This document shows, piece by piece, positions 1-5,135 of a stretch of 7,279 nucleotides of DNA. The stretch is taken from positions 1-7,279 of the forward strand of contig CASDTD010000177.1 in assembly GCA_949283445.1 (NCBI GenBank). Reading direction: 5' to 3'. Position numbers and translations under genes: made by a program. How positions within the stretch are numbered: position 1 is the stretch's first letter; every line of letters begins with the position of its first letter. The DNA is from an uncultured Coriobacteriia bacterium. Lineage in GTDB: Bacteria; Actinomycetota; Coriobacteriia; Coriobacteriales; QAMH01. Below the pieces are notes generated by a model, which did no database searches, was not told where the DNA came from, and saw only the letters and a list, made by a program, of their open reading frames with translations.

Positions 1-393
1 CTGGTCAGCTGGACGATGGACCGCTGGGGGTGGACGCGTCGCCAGTCGGTCATCCGCAATGGCATCATCCTCGTGATACTGTCGATTCCCTGCGTGCTGA
101 GCTTCAACGTGTGGGCCGGGTTCCAGATTCCCGGTATCGGCAACATCCAGGCCATCGAGGACTTCATCGTCTCCAACAACATCCTGCCTCTGGGCGGCAT
201 CATCTTCTCGCTGTTCTGCGCGTCGAAGTGGGGCTGGGGTTGGGACAGGTTCCTGGCCGAGGCTGATACAGGCGCGGGCATCAAGTTCCCCGCCGTGCTG
301 CGCCTGTGGTGCCGCTACGGCATTCCCGTGCTGGGCATCATCATCTTCATCATGGGCTACGCGCCGCTCGTCTCGACGTGGCTGGGCGCGTAG
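1..393 (+). CDS. Sodium-dependent transporter of the NSS/SNF family, C-terminal part only
   Basis: The reading frame is open from the first base of the window to the TAG at 391-393, giving the last 130 residues of a membrane protein whose 5' end lies outside. The start of the fragment (LVSWTMDRWGWTRR) matches the conserved loop before the last helices of bacterial neurotransmitter:sodium symporters. Three hydrophobic segments follow, at about fragment residues 22-38, 57-73 and 101-120, consistent with the final transmembrane helices. Family members use the sodium gradient to import amino acids or similar small molecules across the cytoplasmic membrane; the substrate cannot be told because the substrate-site helices (TM1, 3, 6, 8) are missing. 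The protein ends naturally in a short tail after the last helix. Only 6 bp separate it from the convergent vsr gene, leaving no room for a dedicated terminator. Confidence 0.85.
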   Translation: MVSWTMDRWGWTRRQSVIRNGIILVILSIPCVLSFNVWAGFQIPGIGNIQAIEDFIVSNNILPLGGIIFSLFCASKWGWGWDRFLAEADTGAGIKFPAVLRLWCRYGIPVLGIIIFIMGYAPLVSTWLGA

Positions 394-399
394 CGCCTC

Positions 400-864
400 T
401 CACACCTTCACGAACGCATACGCGATTTCGTCGTGTAGGCGCGCACGCGTCTCTTCAAGCTTGTCCTTTTTCAGCTCGCACTCCCAGATGACGACGACCT
501 GCCACCCCTGTGCTTCCAGCTCCTCGCGCGTCTCTTCGTCGCGCGCCCGGTTGCGTTCGAACTTGGCGTTCCAGTAGTCGACGTTCTTTTTGGGCGTGGT
601 GGCGTACTTGCACCCTTCGTGGTGATGCCAGAAGCAGCCGTTGACGAAGATGGCGATCTTGCGGCCTGGGTAGGCGATGTCCGGGTGCCCTTTCGCCTTC
701 TTCCAGTCGAGTCGGTAGCCGGGAAAACCCATCACGCGCAGCATTCGGCGCACGAGTACCTCGGGTTTGGTGTTCACGCGCTTGTTGGCCTGCATGGAAT
801 GACGGGTCGCTTCAGAGACCTCGCCGAAATCGTAGGGCTTCGTCGGCTCTTCTGCCACGCTCAT
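400..864 (-). CDS. vsr: Very short patch repair (Vsr) family mismatch endonuclease
   Basis: This 154-residue protein is almost the length of E. coli Vsr (156). Vsr nicks DNA 5' of the T in T:G mismatches that arise when 5-methylcytosine deaminates, starting short-patch repair. Visible family features are the N-terminal MQANKRVNTKPE segment (24-35), the core Asp62 in HPDIAYP (equivalent to catalytic Asp51 of E. coli), GCFWHHH (76-82), the basic WNAKFERNRARDEE stretch (98-111) and WEC (127-129). Cys77, His82, Cys85 and Cys129 line up with the structural zinc ligands of the E. coli enzyme, so the protein looks intact. The ATG at 862-864 overlaps the TGA of the upstream small gene in an ATGA junction, and AAGGGA lies 5 nt upstream, so translation is probably coupled. 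No cytosine methyltransferase gene is adjacent, although these genes often travel with one. Relatives within restriction-modification loci are also labelled Vsr, so the exact mismatch context is inferred. Confidence 0.93.
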   Translation of the reverse strand: MSVAEEPTKPYDFGEVSEATRHSMQANKRVNTKPEVLVRRMLRVMGFPGYRLDWKKAKGHPDIAYPGRKIAIFVNGCFWHHHEGCKYATTPKKNVDYWNAKFERNRARDEETREELEAQGWQVVVIWECELKKDKLEETRARLHDEIAYAFVKV

Positions 865-1046
865 CCACGTCCCTTGAGCTTGCGTGTCCCCACGAGCAAT
901 ACAATGGCGCCAATTGTCAGGACGGCGATAGTCGCAATGCGCCCGATGCTTGCGGGTTTATAGCCGACGAGTAAGATGCCTGCGCCGAAGCAGGCGAGGA
1001 GCAAGCAGAGAATGGCAAGCCATTTCAAGTACCGGGCGATGTTCAT
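861..1046 (-). CDS. Small two-helix membrane protein of unknown function
   Basis: This 61-residue protein is recognised only by its layout. A short basic N-terminus (MNIARYLKW) is followed by a hydrophobic segment at about residues 9-28, a short polar link (YKPASIGR, 29-36), a second hydrophobic segment at about 37-53, and a basic tail (RKLKGRG). That predicts a helical hairpin in the cytoplasmic membrane with both ends inside. Support for it being real comes from a GAAAGG ribosome binding site ending 5 nt before the ATG, and from the 4-bp ATGA overlap with vsr, which it precedes in an apparent operon. I do not recognise the family. A link to repair is not implied; it may simply be a co-transcribed envelope protein. 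A TAAGAT hexamer (minus strand, 1081-1086) could be its -10 element, but I see no good -35. Confidence 0.65.
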   Translation of the reverse strand: MNIARYLKWLAILCLLLACFGAGILLVGYKPASIGRIATIAVLTIGAIVLLVGTRKLKGRG

Positions 1047-1211
1047 GCGAGCCTTTCGAAACGGGGATGCAACCTGACGTATCTTACGGCAAATTCGCGT
1101 GCTTGATGGGCATGCGTTGTGAAAAGGACAGCCCGCACGTGGAATGCGTAGTCTGGCGAGCCCTTTCGCGTTCGCAGCTCAGACGCTGTTCGGCCGTCAT
1201 GATGTTGCTCT

Positions 1212-1237
1212 GCGGTTTTACCGAAGCGGTTTTCCGC
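1212..1237. promoter_or_regulatory. Two tandem short dyads upstream of polA
   Basis: GCGGTTTTACCG (1212-1223) is followed two bases later by GCGGTTTTCCGC (1226-1237). The two copies share GCGGTTTT at a 14-bp spacing. Each is also a small inverted repeat: CGGT-TTT-ACCG in the first and GCGG-TTTT-CCGC in the second. The second copy covers the place where the -35 element of the predicted polA promoter would lie. They could be an operator pair or small hairpins, and no function is known to me. The rest of 1047-1303 shows no gene. Confidence 0.3.
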
Positions 1238-1260
1238 GCATGTCGCACTTGGGGCATAAT
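1231..1260 (+). promoter_or_regulatory. Possible polA promoter
   Basis: CATAAT at 1255-1260 matches the -10 consensus in five of six positions and lies 43 bp before the polA start codon. The best -35 candidates at the right distance (TTTCCG at 1231 or TTCCGC at 1232) are poor. The call therefore rests on the -10 element and its position. Confidence 0.3.
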
Positions 1261-1303
1261 ATGAACCCGTCGAAACGCAAATCACGTTCCCAGTGAGGTC
1301 TGT

Positions 1304-3934
1304 ATGCCTAATCGAAAGATTGCCGTCATCGACGGCAACTCGCTGTTGCACCGTGCGTACCATGCTGTCCAAGCCACGATGAACGCCCCGGACGGCACGC
1401 CCACCAATGCCGTGTTCGGCTTCATGCAGATGCTGCTCAAGCTCATAGACGACCACCATCCCGACGGTATCATCTGCGCCTGGGACGTGCATCGTCCCGA
1501 ATGGCGCATGAAGCTGCTGGAAAAGTACAAAGCTCAGCGTCCGCCTATGGACGAGGGGCTTTCGGTTCAGTTCCCGATAATCCAGAGCCTTCTGGAATCA
1601 TTGAATATTCCCAATATCAGGATGGAAGGCTTCGAAGGCGACGACATCTTGGGCACCTTCGCTGCGCGCGGCGAGGCCGAAGGCGTCGAGATTTACCTCA
1701 TCACGGGCGACAAGGATGCCTACCAGCTGGCAAGCGACACAACCACCATCGTTACCACGAAAAAGGGCATGTCCGACATCGCGCTGTACACGCCCGAAAA
1801 GGTGGAGGAGCGCTACGGCGTGCCGCCTGCGCTCGTGCCGGATTTCCTCGGGCTCAAGGGTGACTCTTCGGACAACATTCCCGGTGTGCCGGGCGTGGGC
1901 GAGAAGACGGCGGCCAAGCTCATCAACGAATACGGCGACCTCGACGGCATCTTCGCCCATGCCGATCAGATCAAGGGCAAGATGGGCGAGAAGCTGCGCG
2001 AACATGAAGAAGACGCGCGCATCAGCAAAGCCGTGGCGACCATCCGGCGCGATGCCCCCATTGAGCTTTCCCTCGACGACGTGCATTTCCCGGATTTCGA
2101 TGCGGCCAAGGCAAGCGAGGCGTTCGGCGCCCTACACTTCAACCGCCATCTGCGCAGCGTACTCGCGTTGCTTGGCGACGACGCGGCGGCTGCGGCCGCC
2201 ATGCCCAAGGAAACGGTGAAGCTCAGCTATCACGTGACGAAAAACGCCGAGCAGTTCGTCGCTGCCGCCGTCAAGGGCGGGCGCACGCTTGCTGCAGCCT
2301 TCGACGAACCTGAGGAACAGAACCTGTTCAACATGGGCAGGACGGTCGTGTTCTCCGATGGCGCGGGCCTTGCGCAAGTTGAAGAAGAGCAGGCGGCGCC
2401 TTTGGTCATGCAGGTTCTGCAGGAAGGCACGCTCGCCGCGTTTGACGTCAAGGCGTTTTTGCGCGATGTGTTCTTCGGAACCGATGTCGATGTGGTTTCC
2501 CAGCTCGATTGTGCGCGCTTGTTCGACTGCGGTCTGGCCGCCTATTTGCTTGATTCGGGTAAGACGCACACGGTTGCCGAACTCGCCGAAAGCGAGTTTT
2601 CGCTCATCAAGCCCGAAGGCGACAAGGCGCCAAGCCAAGGTCAATTCGAAGCAGCCGTTCTGTCCGCGCTGGTCGATGTGCTCACGACCAAGCTCAAAGC
2701 GGACGATTCCTATCAGATTTTCACCGACATCGAGATGCCGCTGCTGCCCGTGTTGCTGGAAATGGAGCTGACGGGCGTGCATATCGACACGTCTGTGCTG
2801 GCGGGCATCGACGCCCAGATTTCCGGCACCATTCAGCAGCTGAAAGACGAAATCATTGCGATGGCGGGGGAGGATTTCAACATCGATTCTCCCAAGCAGC
2901 TCGGGCATATCCTCTTCGACGTGCTGGGGCTGGACACCAGAAAGTCCAAGAAGAACCGCAATGGCTGGTCCACGAACGCCAAGGTGCTCGAAAAGCTCGA
3001 AAACGACCATCCTTTGCCTGCGAAGGTCATCGAATACCGCGAGCTCGCCAAGTTGAAGTCGACATATCTCGACGCGCTGCCCAAGCTCATCGACGCTAAG
3101 GACGGGCGCATTCACACGACGTTCAACCAAGCGGTGACGGCGACGGGGCGCCTCTCGAGCTCGGACCCGAACCTGCAGAACATCCCCGTGCGCACGGAGC
3201 TGGGGCGCCAGATTCGCACGGCGTTTGTGGCGCCGGAAGACGGTGTGTTCCTGTCTGCCGATTACTCGCAAATCGAACTCAGGTTGCTTGCGCATCTATC
3301 AGGAGACGAGGGGCTCATCGCGGCGTTCAACAGCGGCGAAGACTTCCATGCGCATACGGCTGCCGGCGTGTTCGGCGTTGACGTTTCGGACGTCACGCCA
3401 GAAATGCGCAGCCGCGCGAAGGCCGTGAACTTCGGCATCGTGTACGGCCAGCAGGCGTTCGGGTTGGGTCAGTCGCTGCACATCCCCATGGCCGAGGCGC
3501 AGGAGATGATCGATCGCTACTACAGCGCCTACCCCGGCGTGCGCGCCTATCTGGACCGCACGGTGGCGCAGGCCAACGAATGCGGTTATGCCACGACGAT
3601 GTTCGGGCGTAAGCGGCATATTCCCGAGCTCAAGTCGAGCAATGTAAATCTGCGTCACTTCGGCGAGCGCACGGCCATGAACCATCCCATGCAGGGCAGC
3701 GCGGCCGACATCATCAAGATCGCGATGATTCGCGTGGCGCAGCGTTTGCGCGAGGAGGGGCTCAAAGCGCAGATGGTCATCCAGGTGCATGACGAGCTGG
3801 ACTTCGAGTGCCCGAACAGCGAAGTCGAGGCGCTTACCGCCCTCGTGAGCGACGTGATGGACAACGTCGTCGAGCTCAAGGTGCCGCTCATCGCCGATGT
3901 GGAGACAGGGCCCAACTGGGCCATCGCACATTAA
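1304..3934 (+). CDS. polA: DNA polymerase I (5' nuclease plus polymerase, proofreading domain decayed)
   Basis: This 876-residue enzyme fills gaps and removes RNA primers during lagging-strand synthesis and excision repair. The N-terminal 5' nuclease carries its acidic metal ligands in VIDGN (Asp10), AWD (Asp61), TGDKD (Asp136, Asp138) and GDSSDN (Asp187, Asp190), followed by the helix-hairpin-helix GVPGVGEKTAAKL. The middle domain aligns with the 3'-5' exonuclease, but the Exo I pair is Asp334-Glu-Pro336 instead of Asp-x-Glu, and the Exo II aspartate is Phe385, so proofreading should be absent, as in Bacillus and Thermus enzymes. The polymerase domain has motif A (SADYSQIELR, Asp653), motif B (Lys706 to Phe710 in AKAVNFGIVYG) and motif C (QVHDELDFE, Asp830 and Glu831). 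Length matches Gram-positive Pol I. The start is set by GTGAGG 5 nt before the ATG. It appears to be a single-gene unit, convergent with the hydrolase gene downstream. Confidence 0.98.
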   Translation: MPNRKIAVIDGNSLLHRAYHAVQATMNAPDGTPTNAVFGFMQMLLKLIDDHHPDGIICAWDVHRPEWRMKLLEKYKAQRPPMDEGLSVQFPIIQSLLESLNIPNIRMEGFEGDDILGTFAARGEAEGVEIYLITGDKDAYQLASDTTTIVTTKKGMSDIALYTPEKVEERYGVPPALVPDFLGLKGDSSDNIPGVPGVGEKTAAKLINEYGDLDGIFAHADQIKGKMGEKLREHEEDARISKAVATIRRDAPIELSLDDVHFPDFDAAKASEAFGALHFNRHLRSVLALLGDDAAAAAAMPKETVKLSYHVTKNAEQFVAAAVKGGRTLAAAFDEPEEQNLFNMGRTVVFSDGAGLAQVEEEQAAPLVMQVLQEGTLAAFDVKAFLRDVFFGTDVDVVSQLDCARLFDCGLAAYLLDSGKTHTVAELAESEFSLIKPEGDKAPSQGQFEAAVLSALVDVLTTKLKADDSYQIFTDIEMPLLPVLLEMELTGVHIDTSVLAGIDAQISGTIQQLKDEIIAMAGEDFNIDSPKQLGHILFDVLGLDTRKSKKNRNGWSTNAKVLEKLENDHPLPAKVIEYRELAKLKSTYLDALPKLIDAKDGRIHTTFNQAVTATGRLSSSDPNLQNIPVRTELGRQIRTAFVAPEDGVFLSADYSQIELRLLAHLSGDEGLIAAFNSGEDFHAHTAAGVFGVDVSDVTPEMRSRAKAVNFGIVYGQQAFGLGQSLHIPMAEAQEMIDRYYSAYPGVRAYLDRTVAQANECGYATTMFGRKRHIPELKSSNVNLRHFGERTAMNHPMQGSAADIIKIAMIRVAQRLREEGLKAQMVIQVHDELDFECPNSEVEALTALVSDVMDNVVELKVPLIADVETGPNWAIAH

Positions 3935-3956
3935 GGGCGTGCAGTTGGTGCCCTTG
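3932..3956 (+). terminator. Hairpin at the polA stop codon, weak terminator candidate
   Basis: AAGGGC (3933-3938) pairs with GCCCTT (3950-3955), and G-T wobbles at both ends could lengthen the stem to 8 bp around a loop of about 9 nt. It begins at the TAA of polA. No T-run follows, so it is not a convincing intrinsic terminator. A second, weaker inverted repeat (GGCAG at 4008-4012, CTGCC at 4020-4024) lies just before the end of the convergent hydrolase gene. Confidence 0.25.
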
Positions 3957-4028
3957 CGCGTGTTTCTGGCCACAGAAGTGGGAGTGCTGGTCGAAACCGT
4001 ATGCAGGGGCAGAGTGCAGCTGCCGTTT

Positions 4029-4664
4029 CTAGCGGCGGATACCCGTCTCGCCGACGACGTGTGCCGCGACGTCTTCGATGCCGGCGCAACCCTGTTCGAC
4101 GAATTCGTCGACGCTCATGATCTGCGCGCCGATGACGTACATGTCCTCGATGTTGGCTTTCTGCACTTCGGGCGTGCGCGACGAGGTCGCGTCTTCCAGC
4201 ACGACGACGTTGAAATCGTAGGACAACGCGTCATAACAGGTCGAGCGAATGCAGTTCGGCGTCGTCGTGCCAGCGAGGATGACCGTGTCGATGCCCATCT
4301 CGCGCAGCCGTTCGGCAAGCCCCGTGCCGAAGAAGGCGGAAAAACGCGGCTTCATAACGACCTCTTCGCCCTTGCGTTCGGCAAGCGTGATGGGTGCGGC
4401 AAGCGATTCGGGCCAGTCTTGCGACAGCGGCTTGCCGCCGGCTTTCCACACATCGTAGCGAATCGTCTCGACGTCGCTACCGTCGACGGCGTACTCGCGG
4501 CGCACGTGAAAAATGCGCACTTTGTAATCGCGCGCGGCTTGCAGCGCCCGTGCGCAGGCTGGCACCGTGGCTGCCGCCCCTTTGATGCACAGGCTCGATT
4601 CGGAATCGATGAACCCCATTTGCATGTCGATGATGATCAGTGCGGCTTGCGAGGGCTTGACCAT
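4029..4664 (-). CDS. Isochorismatase-family cysteine hydrolase
   Basis: This 211-residue protein has the layout of the isochorismatase-like amidohydrolase fold. The catalytic triad is visible: Asp13 in LIIIDMQMGF, Lys105 in VMKPRFSAF and the nucleophile Cys138 in GTTTPNCIRSTCYDA, followed by the usual LEDATSS segment. Members with a cysteine nucleophile hydrolyse C-N bonds in nicotinamide, N-carbamoyl compounds, ureidoacrylate or biuret; true isochorismatases lack the cysteine. The substrate here cannot be fixed from sequence, and the enzyme is probably cytoplasmic. The start at 4664 is chosen because AAGGAG lies 6-8 nt upstream and family homology begins there; an in-frame ATG at 4725-4727 would add 21 residues without family character. 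It is divergent from amt across 471 bp and convergent with polA. If it releases ammonia, the position beside amt-glnK would make sense, but that is inference. Confidence 0.9.
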   Translation of the reverse strand: MVKPSQAALIIIDMQMGFIDSESSLCIKGAAATVPACARALQAARDYKVRIFHVRREYAVDGSDVETIRYDVWKAGGKPLSQDWPESLAAPITLAERKGEEVVMKPRFSAFFGTGLAERLREMGIDTVILAGTTTPNCIRSTCYDALSYDFNVVVLEDATSSRTPEVQKANIEDMYVIGAQIMSVDEFVEQGCAGIEDVAAHVVGETGIRR

Positions 4665-4691
4665 GGTGTGCTCCTTGTCGGTTGCGTGCTT

Positions 4692-4704
4692 GTGCGTGAC
4701 GCAC
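4692..4704. promoter_or_regulatory. 13-bp perfect dyad in the hydrolase leader
   Basis: GTGCGT-G-ACGCAC is a perfect 6+1+6 inverted repeat. It lies between the predicted promoter and the start codon of the cysteine hydrolase gene, about 28 bp upstream of the ATG at 4664. Its size and position suit an operator for a dimeric repressor. It may equally be chance in GC-rich DNA. Confidence 0.3.
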
Positions 4705-4727
4705 GGGCGGGCAAATGTATCTGGCAC

Positions 4728-4756
4728 ATTATCGTTTTGCCTACGCCAGGCTGCAA
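4728..4756 (-). promoter_or_regulatory. Predicted sigma-70-type promoter of the cysteine hydrolase gene
   Basis: On the minus strand, TTGCAG (4751-4756) stands 17 bp from GATAAT (4728-4733). The -10 element matches consensus at five of six positions and the -35 at three, with ideal spacing. Transcription would begin near 4721 and give a leader of about 57 nt before the ATG at 4664. This supports the shorter start of the gene. Confidence 0.45.
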
Positions 4757-4857
4757 CTGTCTGCGATTCGCGTTCGTGGTCAAACTGTTGGTGTGAAATT
4801 ACAAACCTCTATGGATTTGACCTGATCTCCGCGTGTGTCTTGTCAGAAAAAGTGAAG

Positions 4858-4892
4858 TTGGAGAGCAAGCTGAGCGTGATTCTGCTCTCCAA
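4858..4892. repeat. 35-bp hairpin unit, copy 1
   Basis: TTGGAGAGCA (4858-4867) and its complement TGCTCTCCAA (4883-4892) enclose a 15-nt loop. The same unit recurs 72 bp downstream in direct orientation. Loop bases match copy 2 at 9 of 15 positions, and four of the six differences are transitions. Confidence 0.8.
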
Positions 4893-4929
4893 TTAGCCTT
4901 TATTTGGCAAAATGCCAAAAATCATCGAA

Positions 4930-4964
4930 TTGGAGAGCAATCCGAGTGCAAATCTGCTCTCCAA
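4930..4964. repeat. 35-bp hairpin unit, copy 2
   Basis: TTGGAGAGCA (4930-4939) and TGCTCTCCAA (4955-4964) again enclose a 15-nt loop. The 10-bp arms are identical to copy 1 while the loop has diverged, so the stem appears to be the conserved part. With copy 1 it supplies four interchangeable arms that can pair locally or across the whole element. Confidence 0.8.
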
Positions 4965-5036
4965 CTTCACTTTTTCTGGTAAAGGGCATGCGAGTCATGC
5001 AGCTCGAAACAATCTCACAACATGCCCGAAATCAAG

Positions 5037-5096
5037 GCTTAATCCTTCGTAACGGGCGCTTAACCTGCGTAAATGCGCAAACGACAACAATGTAAG
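5037..5096 (+). promoter_or_regulatory. Repeated TAA-containing motif upstream of amt, possible nitrogen-regulator site
   Basis: GCTTAATCCTTCGTAA (5037-5052) is repeated, with one base missing, as GCTTAACCTGCGTAA (5058-5072). This places TTAAT, GTAAC, TTAAC and GTAAA on nearly the same face of the helix (TAA at 5040, 5050, 5061 and 5070), with another GTAAG at 5092. GTAAC-N6-TTAAC at 5049-5064 also fits the AC-N9-AC pattern described for actinobacterial GlnR boxes. The motif ends about 40 bp before the amt start. Whether this organism has GlnR is unknown, and I find no clear -35/-10 pair beside it. Confidence 0.35.
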
Positions 5097-5123
5097 GCGT
5101 CCTTGAACGAACGTATCGATTTT

Positions 5124-5130
5124 AGGAGGT
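5124..5130 (+). promoter_or_regulatory. Strong ribosome binding site that fixes the amt start
   Basis: AGGAGGT lies 5 nt before the ATG at 5136. It selects this start over the in-frame ATG at 5073, which would add 21 polar residues ahead of the first helix. Confidence 0.9.
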
Positions 5131-5135
5131 CTCGC

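Larger units (their letters stand above)
4844..4978. repeat. 135-bp nested palindrome centred on base 4911
   Basis: Three blocks of inverted repeat share exactly the same centre. Bases 4844-4867 are a perfect 24-bp complement of 4955-4978, 4883-4894 of 4928-4939 (12 bp), and 4903-4909 of 4913-4919 (7 bp, TTTGGCA/TGCCAAA with an AAA loop). The blocks are separated by symmetric unpaired segments of 15 and 8 bases per side. The element is more A+T-rich than the neighbouring genes and carries no reading frame of note. It lies in the divergent space between the cysteine hydrolase and amt genes. It resembles a REP/BIME- or MITE-like mobile repeat, but no convincing target duplication is seen (only GT on both sides). 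A cis-regulatory or bidirectional terminator role is the alternative. Other copies cannot be checked from this window. Confidence 0.85.

Noticed and set aside
2132..3295. A 387-codon open frame on the minus strand inside polA.
   Set aside because: It is an antisense shadow of a high-GC gene. The product is rich in Arg, His and Val with no recognisable domain, whereas the plus-strand polymerase motifs are unambiguous.
4008..4028. GGCAG/CTGCC inverted repeat followed by GTTT as a polA terminator.
   Set aside because: The stem is only 5 bp with a 7-nt loop and three Ts, too weak to call alone in this base composition.
4665..4727. N-terminal extension of the cysteine hydrolase from the ATG at 4725-4727.
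   Set aside because: The extra 21 residues lack family character, and a good ribosome binding site precedes the ATG at 4664. The extension also covers the predicted leader.
4844..4978. An invertible DNA switch or CRISPR-like array at the palindrome.
   Set aside because: The 24-bp inverted arms could in principle flank an invertible segment, but the enclosed 87 bp shows no promoter and no recombinase gene is in the window. Two hairpin units do not make a CRISPR array.
4977..4992. A -24/-12-like match (TGG, then TGC at exact sigma-54 spacing) upstream of amt.
   Set aside because: GG and GC dinucleotides are well spaced, but several other positions deviate. A chance match of this quality in 470 bp on two strands is quite likely, and actinobacteria generally lack sigma-54.
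5073..5135. N-terminal extension of Amt from the ATG at 5073-5075.
   Set aside because: AGGAGGT directly before 5136 and the start of the first membrane helix favour the shorter form. The extension would also cover part of the repeat array.
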